Assembly: GCF_001939075.1 (NCBI RefSeq)
Contig: NZ_MPTA01000006.1
Span: 1-64,000 of the forward strand
Origin: Paenisporosarcina indica
GTDB lineage: Bacteria > Bacillota > Bacilli > Bacillales_A > Planococcaceae
Reading direction: 5' to 3'
Length of the DNA stretch: 64,000 nucleotides
The translations under genes were made by a program, and so were the position numbers. Position 1 is the first letter of the stretch; each line of letters begins with the position of its first letter. The notes beneath the pieces are model-generated. The model saw only the letters and a program-made list of their open reading frames with translations. It did not search any database and was not told the DNA's origin. Below are positions 57,327 through 64,000 of this stretch, piece after piece.

Positions 57327-58313
57327 ATGGAGTGGCAATCGATGTTTCATTATCATAAGTGGGCAACGCAAAAGTTATTAAATCATGTAGGTTCAAAAGA
57401 TCGTTCACTTTTTCATCAAGAAGCAAAGAATTCCTTTAAGACAATCAGCGAAACATATGGACATGTCATCACAGTTGACGATTTATGGTTTAAGAGACTG
57501 AAAGGAATCGAAAAACCTGACTTGGTTGATTTCGATGTACGTTCTGTACTGTCCACAAAAGAGGCATTTGCCAGGTTACATACAGATATGGAAGCCTATT
57601 TAGAGACACTTACAAAAGCAGCGTGGAAAGAAACTTTACACTTTACCAATATGAAGGGACACCCATTTTCAAATACACGTGAAGAGATGTTCTTCACTTT
57701 CATCAACCATTCATCCTATCACCGTGGTCAAGTGACATCTTTCTTACGCCAATTTGATTTAGATGGAATACCCGTTGATTATATCTATTTTAGTAGAGAT
57801 ACTAAAATAGATACTCCCCACCTATCAGAAGTGACAATCCGACCTTTTGAAGCGGGAGATCTCGGCTATGTAGGGCATCTCCACGGAACACTCTATGACA
57901 AAACATATGGCTTTGGACCAATGTTTGAGTACTACGTAATGAAGGGTTTGACAGAGTTTATGATTGACAACGATGGCGGCGAACTATGGGTGGCTGAAGT
58001 AAATGGTAAAGTGGTTGGTTCGATTGCGATTACTAAATCAACTGATACAGAAGCTCAGCTCAGATGGTTTGTTTTGGACGAAGAATTCCATGGAAGAGGC
58101 ATCGGGAAGAAACTAATGGAAACTGCCCTCAATTTTTGTGCAGAACAAAATTACCAACATGTTTTCTTATGGACTGTTAACATACTCGAGGTTGCTCGCC
58201 ACCTGTATAGTAAATACAACTTTACTTTAACTGAAGAAAAACCAAATGATGAATGGACGGGCACTACATTATTGGAAGAAAGATGGGACTTGGATCTTGC
58301 AGTAGATAAGTAG
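57327..58313 (+). CDS. DinB-GNAT fusion protein
   Basis: A 328-residue two-domain protein. Residues 1-155 are a DinB/YfiT-like four-helix bundle with the metal-site histidines His46 (ETYGHVITVDD), His128 and His132 (HSSYHRGQ). Residues about 165-328 are a GNAT acetyltransferase with RWFVLDEEFHGRGIGKKLMETAL (acetyl-CoA binding) and the ELWVAEVNGKVVGSIAI strand. The GNAT part resembles those fused to MarR domains. I choose the ATG at 57327, after GAGGAGGAG, over an ATG at 57312. Substrate unknown; likely thiol or small-molecule detoxification. Confidence 0.85.
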   Translation: MEWQSMFHYHKWATQKLLNHVGSKDRSLFHQEAKNSFKTISETYGHVITVDDLWFKRLKGIEKPDLVDFDVRSVLSTKEAFARLHTDMEAYLETLTKAAWKETLHFTNMKGHPFSNTREEMFFTFINHSSYHRGQVTSFLRQFDLDGIPVDYIYFSRDTKIDTPHLSEVTIRPFEAGDLGYVGHLHGTLYDKTYGFGPMFEYYVMKGLTEFMIDNDGGELWVAEVNGKVVGSIAITKSTDTEAQLRWFVLDEEFHGRGIGKKLMETALNFCAEQNYQHVFLWTVNILEVARHLYSKYNFTLTEEKPNDEWTGTTLLEERWDLDLAVDK

Positions 58314-58339
58314 AAATAAAGTATAATGGAGGTTAAAGC

Positions 58340-58888
58340 ATGACATTTCCTATTTTTGATACAGAAAGACTTCAACTAATACAATTAAATCAATCCCATT
58401 CTCTCCAACTCTTCAATCAGTTTTCACGTGAAGACGTCACCCGTTATTATGGGATGGATCCATTGAAAACAGTGGAACAGGCTGAAAAAGTGATTGACAA
58501 TATGAACAATGGTTTTACTGAAAAGCGTTCCATGCGATGGGGAATTCAATTAAAAGAAACGGGTGAATTAGCTGGAACAATTGGCTTAAATAACCTGCAG
58601 TTGTGGAGCAAAAAATGTGAAGTCGGCTATGATTTACACCCTGATTATTGGGGAAATGGCTATGTAACAGAAGCACTTCATACCGTTTTGCAATACTGTT
58701 TTGATGACTTGGAATTTTCTCGTGTTGGTGCGCTAACCTTCCCTGATAATGTACCTTCTTGGAAACTGTTGATAAAAGCGGGTTTTAAAAAAGAAGGATT
58801 GCTGCGAAATTATTTATATCAAGGTGGTAGGAACCATGATGCTTTCATGTTTTCGATCACAAGGGATGATTGGACAACGATTCAATAA
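58340..58888 (+). CDS. RimJ/RimL-type GNAT acetyltransferase
   Basis: A 182-residue GNAT with FDTERLQLIQLN at the N-terminus, EVGYDLHPDYWGNGYVTEAL (acetyl-CoA motif A) and NVPSWKLLIKAGFKKEGLLRNYLY at the C-terminal signature, typical of N-terminal or small-molecule acetyltransferases of the YjcK/YdaF type. It begins 26 bases after the DinB-GNAT gene and is probably co-transcribed. A bidirectional terminator follows. Confidence 0.88.
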   Translation: MTFPIFDTERLQLIQLNQSHSLQLFNQFSREDVTRYYGMDPLKTVEQAEKVIDNMNNGFTEKRSMRWGIQLKETGELAGTIGLNNLQLWSKKCEVGYDLHPDYWGNGYVTEALHTVLQYCFDDLEFSRVGALTFPDNVPSWKLLIKAGFKKEGLLRNYLYQGGRNHDAFMFSITRDDWTTIQ

Positions 58889-58926
58889 AAGCAATGGCCT
58901 ATCCCACTTGGATAGGCCATTGCTTT
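58888..58926. terminator. Bidirectional terminator overlapping the anti-sigma gene stop
   Basis: AAAGCAATGGCCTATCC (58888-58904) pairs perfectly with 58910-58926; the stop codon of the minus-strand gene (58925-58927) lies at the edge of the hairpin. Confidence 0.93.
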
Positions 58927-60232
58927 ATTCAGTTAAGTCGATTTCCACTCTTCCTTCGATCCATCTTGGATAAAAACTAAATGGGAGTGTTAACGGATTC
59001 TCATATGATTCTGTAGGGAGTTTCATTATAAGTTCTTTACCGCCATTATGACTCCATTCCTGTATATACGATTCTTTTCCATTATGATCCACAAATCGGC
59101 TAAATAGTTCAAAATGAAAATCTTCTGGTACATTAGATCCCAATCCCACTCTTCCATTTAATACATTTTGGAAAGAAAAATAGTTTTCATGTGGCTGATT
59201 TAAGATGATTTTCTTGTCTGTATCAATCGTAATAAATGCCTCATCTTTTGGCATTGCTTGTAGTTTACTAAACGTAAGTGTTAGTCTCTTTGGTTGATCA
59301 AAATAATTACTTTGCAAGTAGATAATTTCTTCATCATCGCTTAAAATACTTGAATTAAACCCATATGTTGCCGAGCTCCACTCTTCTCCTTTTTCATTCT
59401 GTAGAGCCAAATCTTCAAAGTTAAAGATTCTCATTGAATTTTTTGGATCTTTTTCTATATGGATTGCCACGCGAAGTGGTGTGATATTAACATCACTTAC
59501 TGTGATTTTTTGACCTTCAATTGTTACGGTTTCATTTACTATAATTGTTTTTACAGAATCATTCTTTCTAGTTATTTCAAATGGAATTTCAAATTCAAAA
59601 GCTTCTTCATCATTTTCGAATGGCATCATCAGCTCAAATTTTTCTTCTTGAATCGGCTCTTCAAACGAAATTTCAAGGCGAGACGAGTAGTTGGAATGTT
59701 GATAATCATTTGGTTTCGCATTTAATGACATCGATGCCCCTGGCAGTTTCTTTTTATTCTCCCCGTATATCCTCGGTGCTTGAGGTCTCACTTCGCCTTT
59801 TGTCCCATCATGTTCTATCGAATAAAAGATGAGCATTTGTTGATGGTCCGAAACTACGCCGTCGATTGTCAATGTAATGCCATTTTGTGTTTGGCTCTTC
59901 GCGATTTCTTGATAATAGTCATTTTCGATGGCAGCATTGAATCCTTTATCGTCATGAATGAGTGAAACCAACTTTTCCATTCCCGGAAATGAAGCGACTG
60001 CATTAGCAATGGCCGGAGATACGCGAATCGATGTAACCAATGTAATCAGTACGAGTGCAGAAATGGCCAATATCCAAAATCCACGTTTCCGTTTCGTTCT
60101 TCTCATCTGTTTTTCACGTTTTGCTCTCTCCAAACCTTGCAAGATGGCTCCTTCCAGCTCACCCTGAGGAATGTCCACATGTTCTAAATGCTTTCGTAAT
60201 TCATTTAATTTCTCTTCCTCATTTTCAAACAT
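58925..60232 (-). CDS. Membrane anti-sigma-factor-like protein (DUF4179)
   Basis: A 435-residue protein with an N-terminal cytoplasmic segment (1-50) rich in Lys and Glu, one transmembrane helix (about residues 53-73, FWILAISALVLITLVTS), and a large extracytoplasmic DUF4179 region followed by a beta-rich domain. It overlaps the sigma-factor gene by 8 bases, so it is the probable anti-sigma factor. I use the ATG at 60232, after AGGAGAAG. Possible envelope-stress sensing. Confidence 0.82.
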   Translation of the reverse strand: MFENEEEKLNELRKHLEHVDIPQGELEGAILQGLERAKREKQMRRTKRKRGFWILAISALVLITLVTSIRVSPAIANAVASFPGMEKLVSLIHDDKGFNAAIENDYYQEIAKSQTQNGITLTIDGVVSDHQQMLIFYSIEHDGTKGEVRPQAPRIYGENKKKLPGASMSLNAKPNDYQHSNYSSRLEISFEEPIQEEKFELMMPFENDEEAFEFEIPFEITRKNDSVKTIIVNETVTIEGQKITVSDVNITPLRVAIHIEKDPKNSMRIFNFEDLALQNEKGEEWSSATYGFNSSILSDDEEIIYLQSNYFDQPKRLTLTFSKLQAMPKDEAFITIDTDKKIILNQPHENYFSFQNVLNGRVGLGSNVPEDFHFELFSRFVDHNGKESYIQEWSHNGGKELIMKLPTESYENPLTLPFSFYPRWIEGRVEIDLTE

Positions 60233-60743
60233 GATCCACTTCTCCTTTCTCATTGAAATACTGTCTCAAGGTCTTCATGATTTTGTGCAGTCTAGATTTG
60301 ACGGTACCTTCAGGAATATTCTCTAAAATCGCTATGTCTTTAATCTTTACGTCCTGGAAGTACTTTAAGTGAATTAATTGCTGTTCCGCATCTGAGAGTG
60401 TGGAAAGTGCTTCTGTTATTTCAAGTTGAGAACGATCATTCGTTACAAGCGAATCACTTAGTCTTTCATCAATCACTATTCGCTTGTTTTTCTTGATTTG
60501 ATCTTGGCAATAGTTCATCATAATTCGTGTTAACCAAGTTTTAATATAATTCGGCTCTTTTAAAGTATGAATCTTTTTGTATGCACGATATGTGATTTCC
60601 TGAACAGCCTCGATGGCATCGTGTTCATTTTTCAAAAAAGCGAGTGCGGTTCGATATAAAGTATCTTTATGTTCCTTCATAATTGTAATAAAGGCCTCAT
60701 CGTCACCGTCAATCGCCTTTTTAATGATTTCTAAATCCCCCAA
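60225..60743 (-). CDS. ECF-type RNA polymerase sigma factor
   Basis: A 172-residue sigma-70 family protein with region 2 (LYRTALAFLKNEHDAIEAVQEITYRAYKKI, about residues 29-58) and region 4 (LKYFQDVKIKDIAILENIPEGTVKSRLHKIMKTLRQ, about 125-160). Typical ECF size. The start is TTG, after AGAGGTGG at 4-5 bases; no ATG fits better. Co-transcribed and overlapping with its anti-sigma. The target regulon is not visible here; it could include its own promoter. Confidence 0.88.
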   Translation of the reverse strand: MGDLEIIKKAIDGDDEAFITIMKEHKDTLYRTALAFLKNEHDAIEAVQEITYRAYKKIHTLKEPNYIKTWLTRIMMNYCQDQIKKNKRIVIDERLSDSLVTNDRSQLEITEALSTLSDAEQQLIHLKYFQDVKIKDIAILENIPEGTVKSRLHKIMKTLRQYFNEKGEVDHV

Positions 60744-60807
60744 AATACCACCTCTTTTAATCTCTGTTATACATTAGACATGTAACTCCCCAAAAAGTTC
60801 AACTCAA

Positions 60808-60838
60808 TAAAAAAAACCTACTACATTATCGTAGTAGG
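60808..60838 (-). terminator. Terminator downstream of the small basic ORF
   Basis: On the minus strand CCTACTAC and GTAGTAGG form a perfect 8-bp stem with a 6-base loop, followed by eight or nine T residues. Confidence 0.9.
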
Positions 60839-60878
60839 CAGGTCAGTCATTCACAAGTTTTAGATTATGGACTCTTCT

Positions 60879-60992
60879 TTACCTTCGTTGATATTTTCTC
60901 TTTAAATTACGGATTCTTAAAATGATATTACCTAAACGATTTTTTGGGATATATACTGAAACTGCTTTCAATAGTTGACCTCCAACATTCAT
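60879..60992 (-). CDS. Small basic peptide of 30-37 residues
   Basis: An ORF directly following the CelD/BcsL-like gene (gap of two bases to the ATG). A TTG at 60971 with TTGGAGGT at 6-7 bases would give a 30-residue peptide KAVSVYIPKNRLGNIILRI then LKRKYQRR; the ATG at 60992 would give 37 residues. Strongly cationic and amphipathic. I do not recognise it; the excellent SD and downstream terminator support translation. Confidence 0.5.
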   Translation of the reverse strand: MNVGGQLLKAVSVYIPKNRLGNIILRIRNLKRKYQRR

Positions 60993-60994
60993 AC

Positions 60995-62626
60995 TTAACT
61001 GCTTCTACTGGTAATGCTTGTAATTGCTTTGTTGAACATGCTTATTTTCGATATGCAATTCACTTTGGTAAAACCTAAATAGGATAAATGCTTGGTGAGT
61101 GATTCATCTCGTTTCGTTGTTGAAATATAAATATCTCTTACCTGATGTTCGTGACGTAAAAAAGAACATATTTCAGGTAGTTGGTGAACTTGCCATTCAT
61201 TCACAAAAAAACTTTGTTTCGGTAGTGTTTGAAGATAATCAACCTCGTCCAAACGAATGGCTCTAGCATTCACCCAAAAAATAGATGCATCGGCAGCTCG
61301 ATAAGGCAGAAATCCACTATAAAACTTTTTATTTACATGATGAAATTCTTTTTCTTCTTTCATAATTTCTTCATGTGTCATCAATTGAAAATCTCCTATC
61401 GCTGAATTGCCTTTACATTGGTGATATACATCTAGTGACTTATTCGAAAAGAGAAAACCGCGTAGGTTAGTTAAGCTCTTTAGCCAATTCATATCCTTTA
61501 CATGCCGCAACAAATGAGATGTTCTCCCTAGAATCTGACGCTTGAACAGCACCATGTTATGATTCTTATTCAAAACGGTTCGAACATATCCTCTACTCTT
61601 AATCAGTTGAACCAGAAGTTTAGCAGGCCATTCATTCGAAGAAAAAAGAATATTATTTACTGTATCTAGCCCTGTGTTCCAATCCAATTTATATGGATCA
61701 TCGCCAACACTCAGATCAAAAATCTTAATGCCGTGTTTTCTACTGTGTTCAATTAACTTATTCATTAATATACGACCTGGACTATACAAATTGTAATCAT
61801 CGTCGTGACCGATGATAAAAGACACATATCTGCCGCGGCACATAAAACCATATGTAAATGCAATCATTTGATCGTTTAAAAATAGTGCATCTACTTTTAC
61901 TTCTATTGGTCGATCCTTGACCGATAGCAATGCATGGTAAAAATCTTTGTGTGCCTGATTCTTAAATTTACTAGTATCAAGTTTCTGTTTCCAATGCTTA
62001 TCATGCAACGAGAAAACAGTTTCCATATCACTGGGGTCGACAGATGCCGTTGTTAGATCACCGATCAACTGAATTCTTTTTTCTCTTCTATTTAATCCAT
62101 GCAGCTTTTTTCTTGGCTTCATATAATCATTCAAATCAATTGATTCAATATGAATATACGGTGTGACGCTTGAAAAAATAGTGGTTGGATAATCTCTGCT
62201 TTTTAAATAACCCATTATATTTGTGGTTGTTTTACTGCTAGATAACAAGCCATGGAGATTAAAGACAACATTTGGAATGGATGTAATGAGATAATTCAGG
62301 ATAAAAGGTATGGCTGCTTTCTTATCTTTGTCGTAAACAATTACATCCATATAGTCAGCTTCATCTCTTGCCACGAATTCTACAAGAGTTGAATTCCATT
62401 TGTTTGTAAACTGAAACGGAAAGAAACCAATCCATTTGTCATTGTCTTCTACAACAAGTATCTCAATATTTTTATCTTTGCCCAGATGCAACCACCAGTG
62501 CACAATCCACTCAAACTCTATAAATGGATTTGTATTTTGATTACTCTCCAATATTTGATCCCAGTTTTCTTTGTACTTTCGCAATTCTTCTATAGTTCGA
62601 ATTTTATCAAGTTTAATATAGGTCAC
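60995..62626 (-). CDS. CelD/BcsL-type GNAT-fold protein of an exopolysaccharide locus
   Basis: A 543-residue protein. Residues about 1-370 fit the CelD/BcsL (Acetyltransf_6) fold found in polysaccharide biosynthesis, with FIEFEWIVHWW, HDKHWKQKL, FTYGFMCRGRYVSFIIGHDDDYN, SPGRILMNKLIEHS and FDLSVGDDPYKLDWNTG. Residues 400-543 form an additional domain with no motif I recognise. It probably acylates or loads a glycan or lipid-linked sugar in the cytoplasm. Located after the Wzz/BY-kinase fusion gene (43-base gap), same operon. Confidence 0.8.
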   Translation of the reverse strand: MTYIKLDKIRTIEELRKYKENWDQILESNQNTNPFIEFEWIVHWWLHLGKDKNIEILVVEDNDKWIGFFPFQFTNKWNSTLVEFVARDEADYMDVIVYDKDKKAAIPFILNYLITSIPNVVFNLHGLLSSSKTTTNIMGYLKSRDYPTTIFSSVTPYIHIESIDLNDYMKPRKKLHGLNRREKRIQLIGDLTTASVDPSDMETVFSLHDKHWKQKLDTSKFKNQAHKDFYHALLSVKDRPIEVKVDALFLNDQMIAFTYGFMCRGRYVSFIIGHDDDYNLYSPGRILMNKLIEHSRKHGIKIFDLSVGDDPYKLDWNTGLDTVNNILFSSNEWPAKLLVQLIKSRGYVRTVLNKNHNMVLFKRQILGRTSHLLRHVKDMNWLKSLTNLRGFLFSNKSLDVYHQCKGNSAIGDFQLMTHEEIMKEEKEFHHVNKKFYSGFLPYRAADASIFWVNARAIRLDEVDYLQTLPKQSFFVNEWQVHQLPEICSFLRHEHQVRDIYISTTKRDESLTKHLSYLGFTKVNCISKISMFNKAITSITSRSS

Positions 62627-62669
62627 CTTCCATCTTTTTAAGATTTTCTTACTAGAAAGCTAGCCACTT

Positions 62670-63968
62670 CTACTTCTTCGAACGTGGTGAATCTTTTGAT
62701 TTGTTTATGATAACGCCCAGCAAAGGAGCTTGGACTATTTTTAACTTTTCAATCGCATGGATTGTTTTTTCAACTCTTGAAGTTTCAGCATTTACTACAT
62801 ATATGCACCCATCTACCAAATTCGTTACTTTCAACGTTTCAGCAAAAGTTAAAGGATGGGTATCCACTATGATTACATCAAATAATTGCCGCAATTCTTC
62901 CAGCAACTGTACAAAGTTCTCCGTGGATAGCAGTTCTGAAGGATTTGTTTGGACGGGTCCAGCACTAATAAAGAATAAGTTTGGTACCTTTGTCGGTTGG
63001 ATGATGTCATTTACACTGCATAAGTCCAAGACGTAAGATGTGACACCTATTTGATTGGAGTATTCAAAAAGTCGATGCTCAGTTGCTCGGCATAAGTCGA
63101 CGTCCACATACACGGTCTTTTTGTGATCCATGGCAAATGCCACACTTAAATTGGTGCTGACAAATAACTTACCATCACCCGATTCGGCACTACTTACCAA
63201 TAACGTTTTTGCCTGTTTCTTTAACAGGTCATCCGTTAAGTTCTTTTGAATTGATTGAAATGCTTCTAAAAATACATGATTGGCAGGAAGTTCATTAATC
63301 AGTAATCCATCACTAAAGGGCAGAACACCAAGAACCGGCAACTTTAATATCTTTTCGGCTTTTTCTGGTGAATCTAATATTGTTAAAAACGATTGTTGAA
63401 TCAGGACAATGACATAGCTTAGCAAGCAGCCCACAAGAGCAGAAAATGCAAAAAACAAAACAGTTAGAGGGGTTATTGGTTTTTCATCTTCAACAGTAGC
63501 GTCACTGATGATTAACACATTATCTACCTTTTTTGATGTCTTGGATTCGTCTTGAAAAACAATTGCCAATGTATTAGCCAATTTTATCGCATGATCTGGT
63601 GATTTATCCTTTGCAATAATGGTGATTGTTTGAGGACTTAACTTAGACTCTACTTTTACTTTCCTTTTTAACTCTTCCTTTTTATACGTTGTATTCAAAG
63701 CAACATTGACTTTGCTTAATACGCCATCATTATTTGTTAAATGTTTATAGGTCTCTGTCAGAAGTAAGTCTTTTTCTCCCTCGACATTCATCACCGATTC
63801 CTCTTTGGCCAATTTGACAATCACATCAGCTTTGGCTTCGTAACTTAGTGGAATCGCAAAACTTGTGAACCCTCCAATAAATGTCATAAAGAAGGTAACC
63901 AAAATGATCAATTTTTTCTTTCTTTTAAACAAATGAAATGCATTTTGTAGTTTCAAAGTTTGTTTCAT
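62670..63968 (-). CDS. Wzz-type chain-length regulator fused to a BY-kinase-like ATPase domain
   Basis: A 432-residue inner-membrane protein with two transmembrane helices (about residues 20-40 and 168-190) flanking an extracellular Wzz domain, then a cytoplasmic P-loop domain with VSSAESGDGKLF (Walker A region 259-269), YVDVDLC (Walker A', 287-293) and VIIVDTHP (Walker B, 365-372). In BY-kinases Walker A is GxGKS/T; here Leu268 replaces Ser/Thr. No C-terminal Tyr cluster is present. I therefore infer a regulatory rather than an active kinase. AAAGGAGG precedes the ATG at 13 bases. Confidence 0.85.
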   Translation of the reverse strand: MKQTLKLQNAFHLFKRKKKLIILVTFFMTFIGGFTSFAIPLSYEAKADVIVKLAKEESVMNVEGEKDLLLTETYKHLTNNDGVLSKVNVALNTTYKKEELKRKVKVESKLSPQTITIIAKDKSPDHAIKLANTLAIVFQDESKTSKKVDNVLIISDATVEDEKPITPLTVLFFAFSALVGCLLSYVIVLIQQSFLTILDSPEKAEKILKLPVLGVLPFSDGLLINELPANHVFLEAFQSIQKNLTDDLLKKQAKTLLVSSAESGDGKLFVSTNLSVAFAMDHKKTVYVDVDLCRATEHRLFEYSNQIGVTSYVLDLCSVNDIIQPTKVPNLFFISAGPVQTNPSELLSTENFVQLLEELRQLFDVIIVDTHPLTFAETLKVTNLVDGCIYVVNAETSRVEKTIHAIEKLKIVQAPLLGVIINKSKDSPRSKK

Positions 63969-64000
63969 TTAAACCATTAAACCTCCTTTGTAAATTGCCA

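Overview
The window is chromosomal DNA of a low-GC, endospore-forming Firmicute. Gene content and order match the Bacillus subtilis yui/yum/yut/yun/suf/yus region closely. Protein divergence, small rearrangements (no dapF or yumC at their B. subtilis positions) and lineage-specific inserts suggest Planococcaceae (Psychrobacillus/Paenisporosarcina/Sporosarcina-like). The genus is inference. Spore formation is supported by a gerA-type germinant receptor operon, yunB and coat-F-like proteins.

Layout. (1) 1-4.1 kb: yugE, PatB-type C-S lyase, a cyclophilin lipoprotein with a small membrane protein, and an MFS exporter. (2) 4.3-10.1 kb: complete mrpABCDEFG Na+/H+ antiporter operon. (3) 10.2-22.2 kb: a Gly/Tyr-rich small protein, pepA, yuiD, a membrane-anchored gluzincin, yuiB, yuiA (41 codons), a decayed gene, an NDH-2 (yumB), the Fe-S carriers yutM and yutI, yuzD, a second NDH-2-like protein (yutJ), yuzB, yutF, yutE, yutD and lipA. 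(4) 22.5-26.4 kb: yunB and yunF-yunE-yunD. (5) 26.7-31.9 kb: sufCDSUB. (6) 32.2-38.1 kb: a small gene with a non-canonical start, a lipoprotein, the SAM-riboswitch-controlled metNPQ transporter, yusE, yusF, gcvH and yusI. (7) 38.5-44 kb: fadN-fadA-fadE with a FadR operator. (8) 44-51.3 kb: a MITE-like repeat, coat-F-like genes, thioredoxin, two STAS proteins, an Eis-like acetyltransferase, katA, a C39-like protein and YpcP exonuclease. (9) 51.7-55.5 kb: ger operon. (10) 55.6-64 kb: hutH, a DinB-GNAT fusion, a GNAT, a sigma/anti-sigma pair, and the end of an exopolysaccharide locus (CelD/BcsL-like protein and a Wzz/BY-kinase fusion).

How the genes fit together. Much of 14-31 kb concerns Fe-S assembly (SufBCDSU, Nfu, A-type carrier), its clients or products (LipA; GcvH as the lipoyl acceptor) and respiratory electron entry (two NDH-2-type flavoproteins). 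Candidate PerR boxes lie at katA and, as a perfect consensus match, between yutI and yuzD, linking peroxide sensing to Fe-S maturation. Methionine uptake is under SAM control and beta-oxidation under FadR.

No CRISPR array, rRNA, tRNA, complete insertion sequence, prophage or obvious defence island was seen. The most interesting non-standard signals are the MITE-like family with at least two copies, the Per box at yutI/yuzD, a hairpin that overlaps the yunB ribosome binding site, a small gene apparently starting at ATT, a degenerate Walker A in the BY-kinase fusion, and a frameshifted gene remnant beside yuiA. I found no convincing wholly new multi-gene system.
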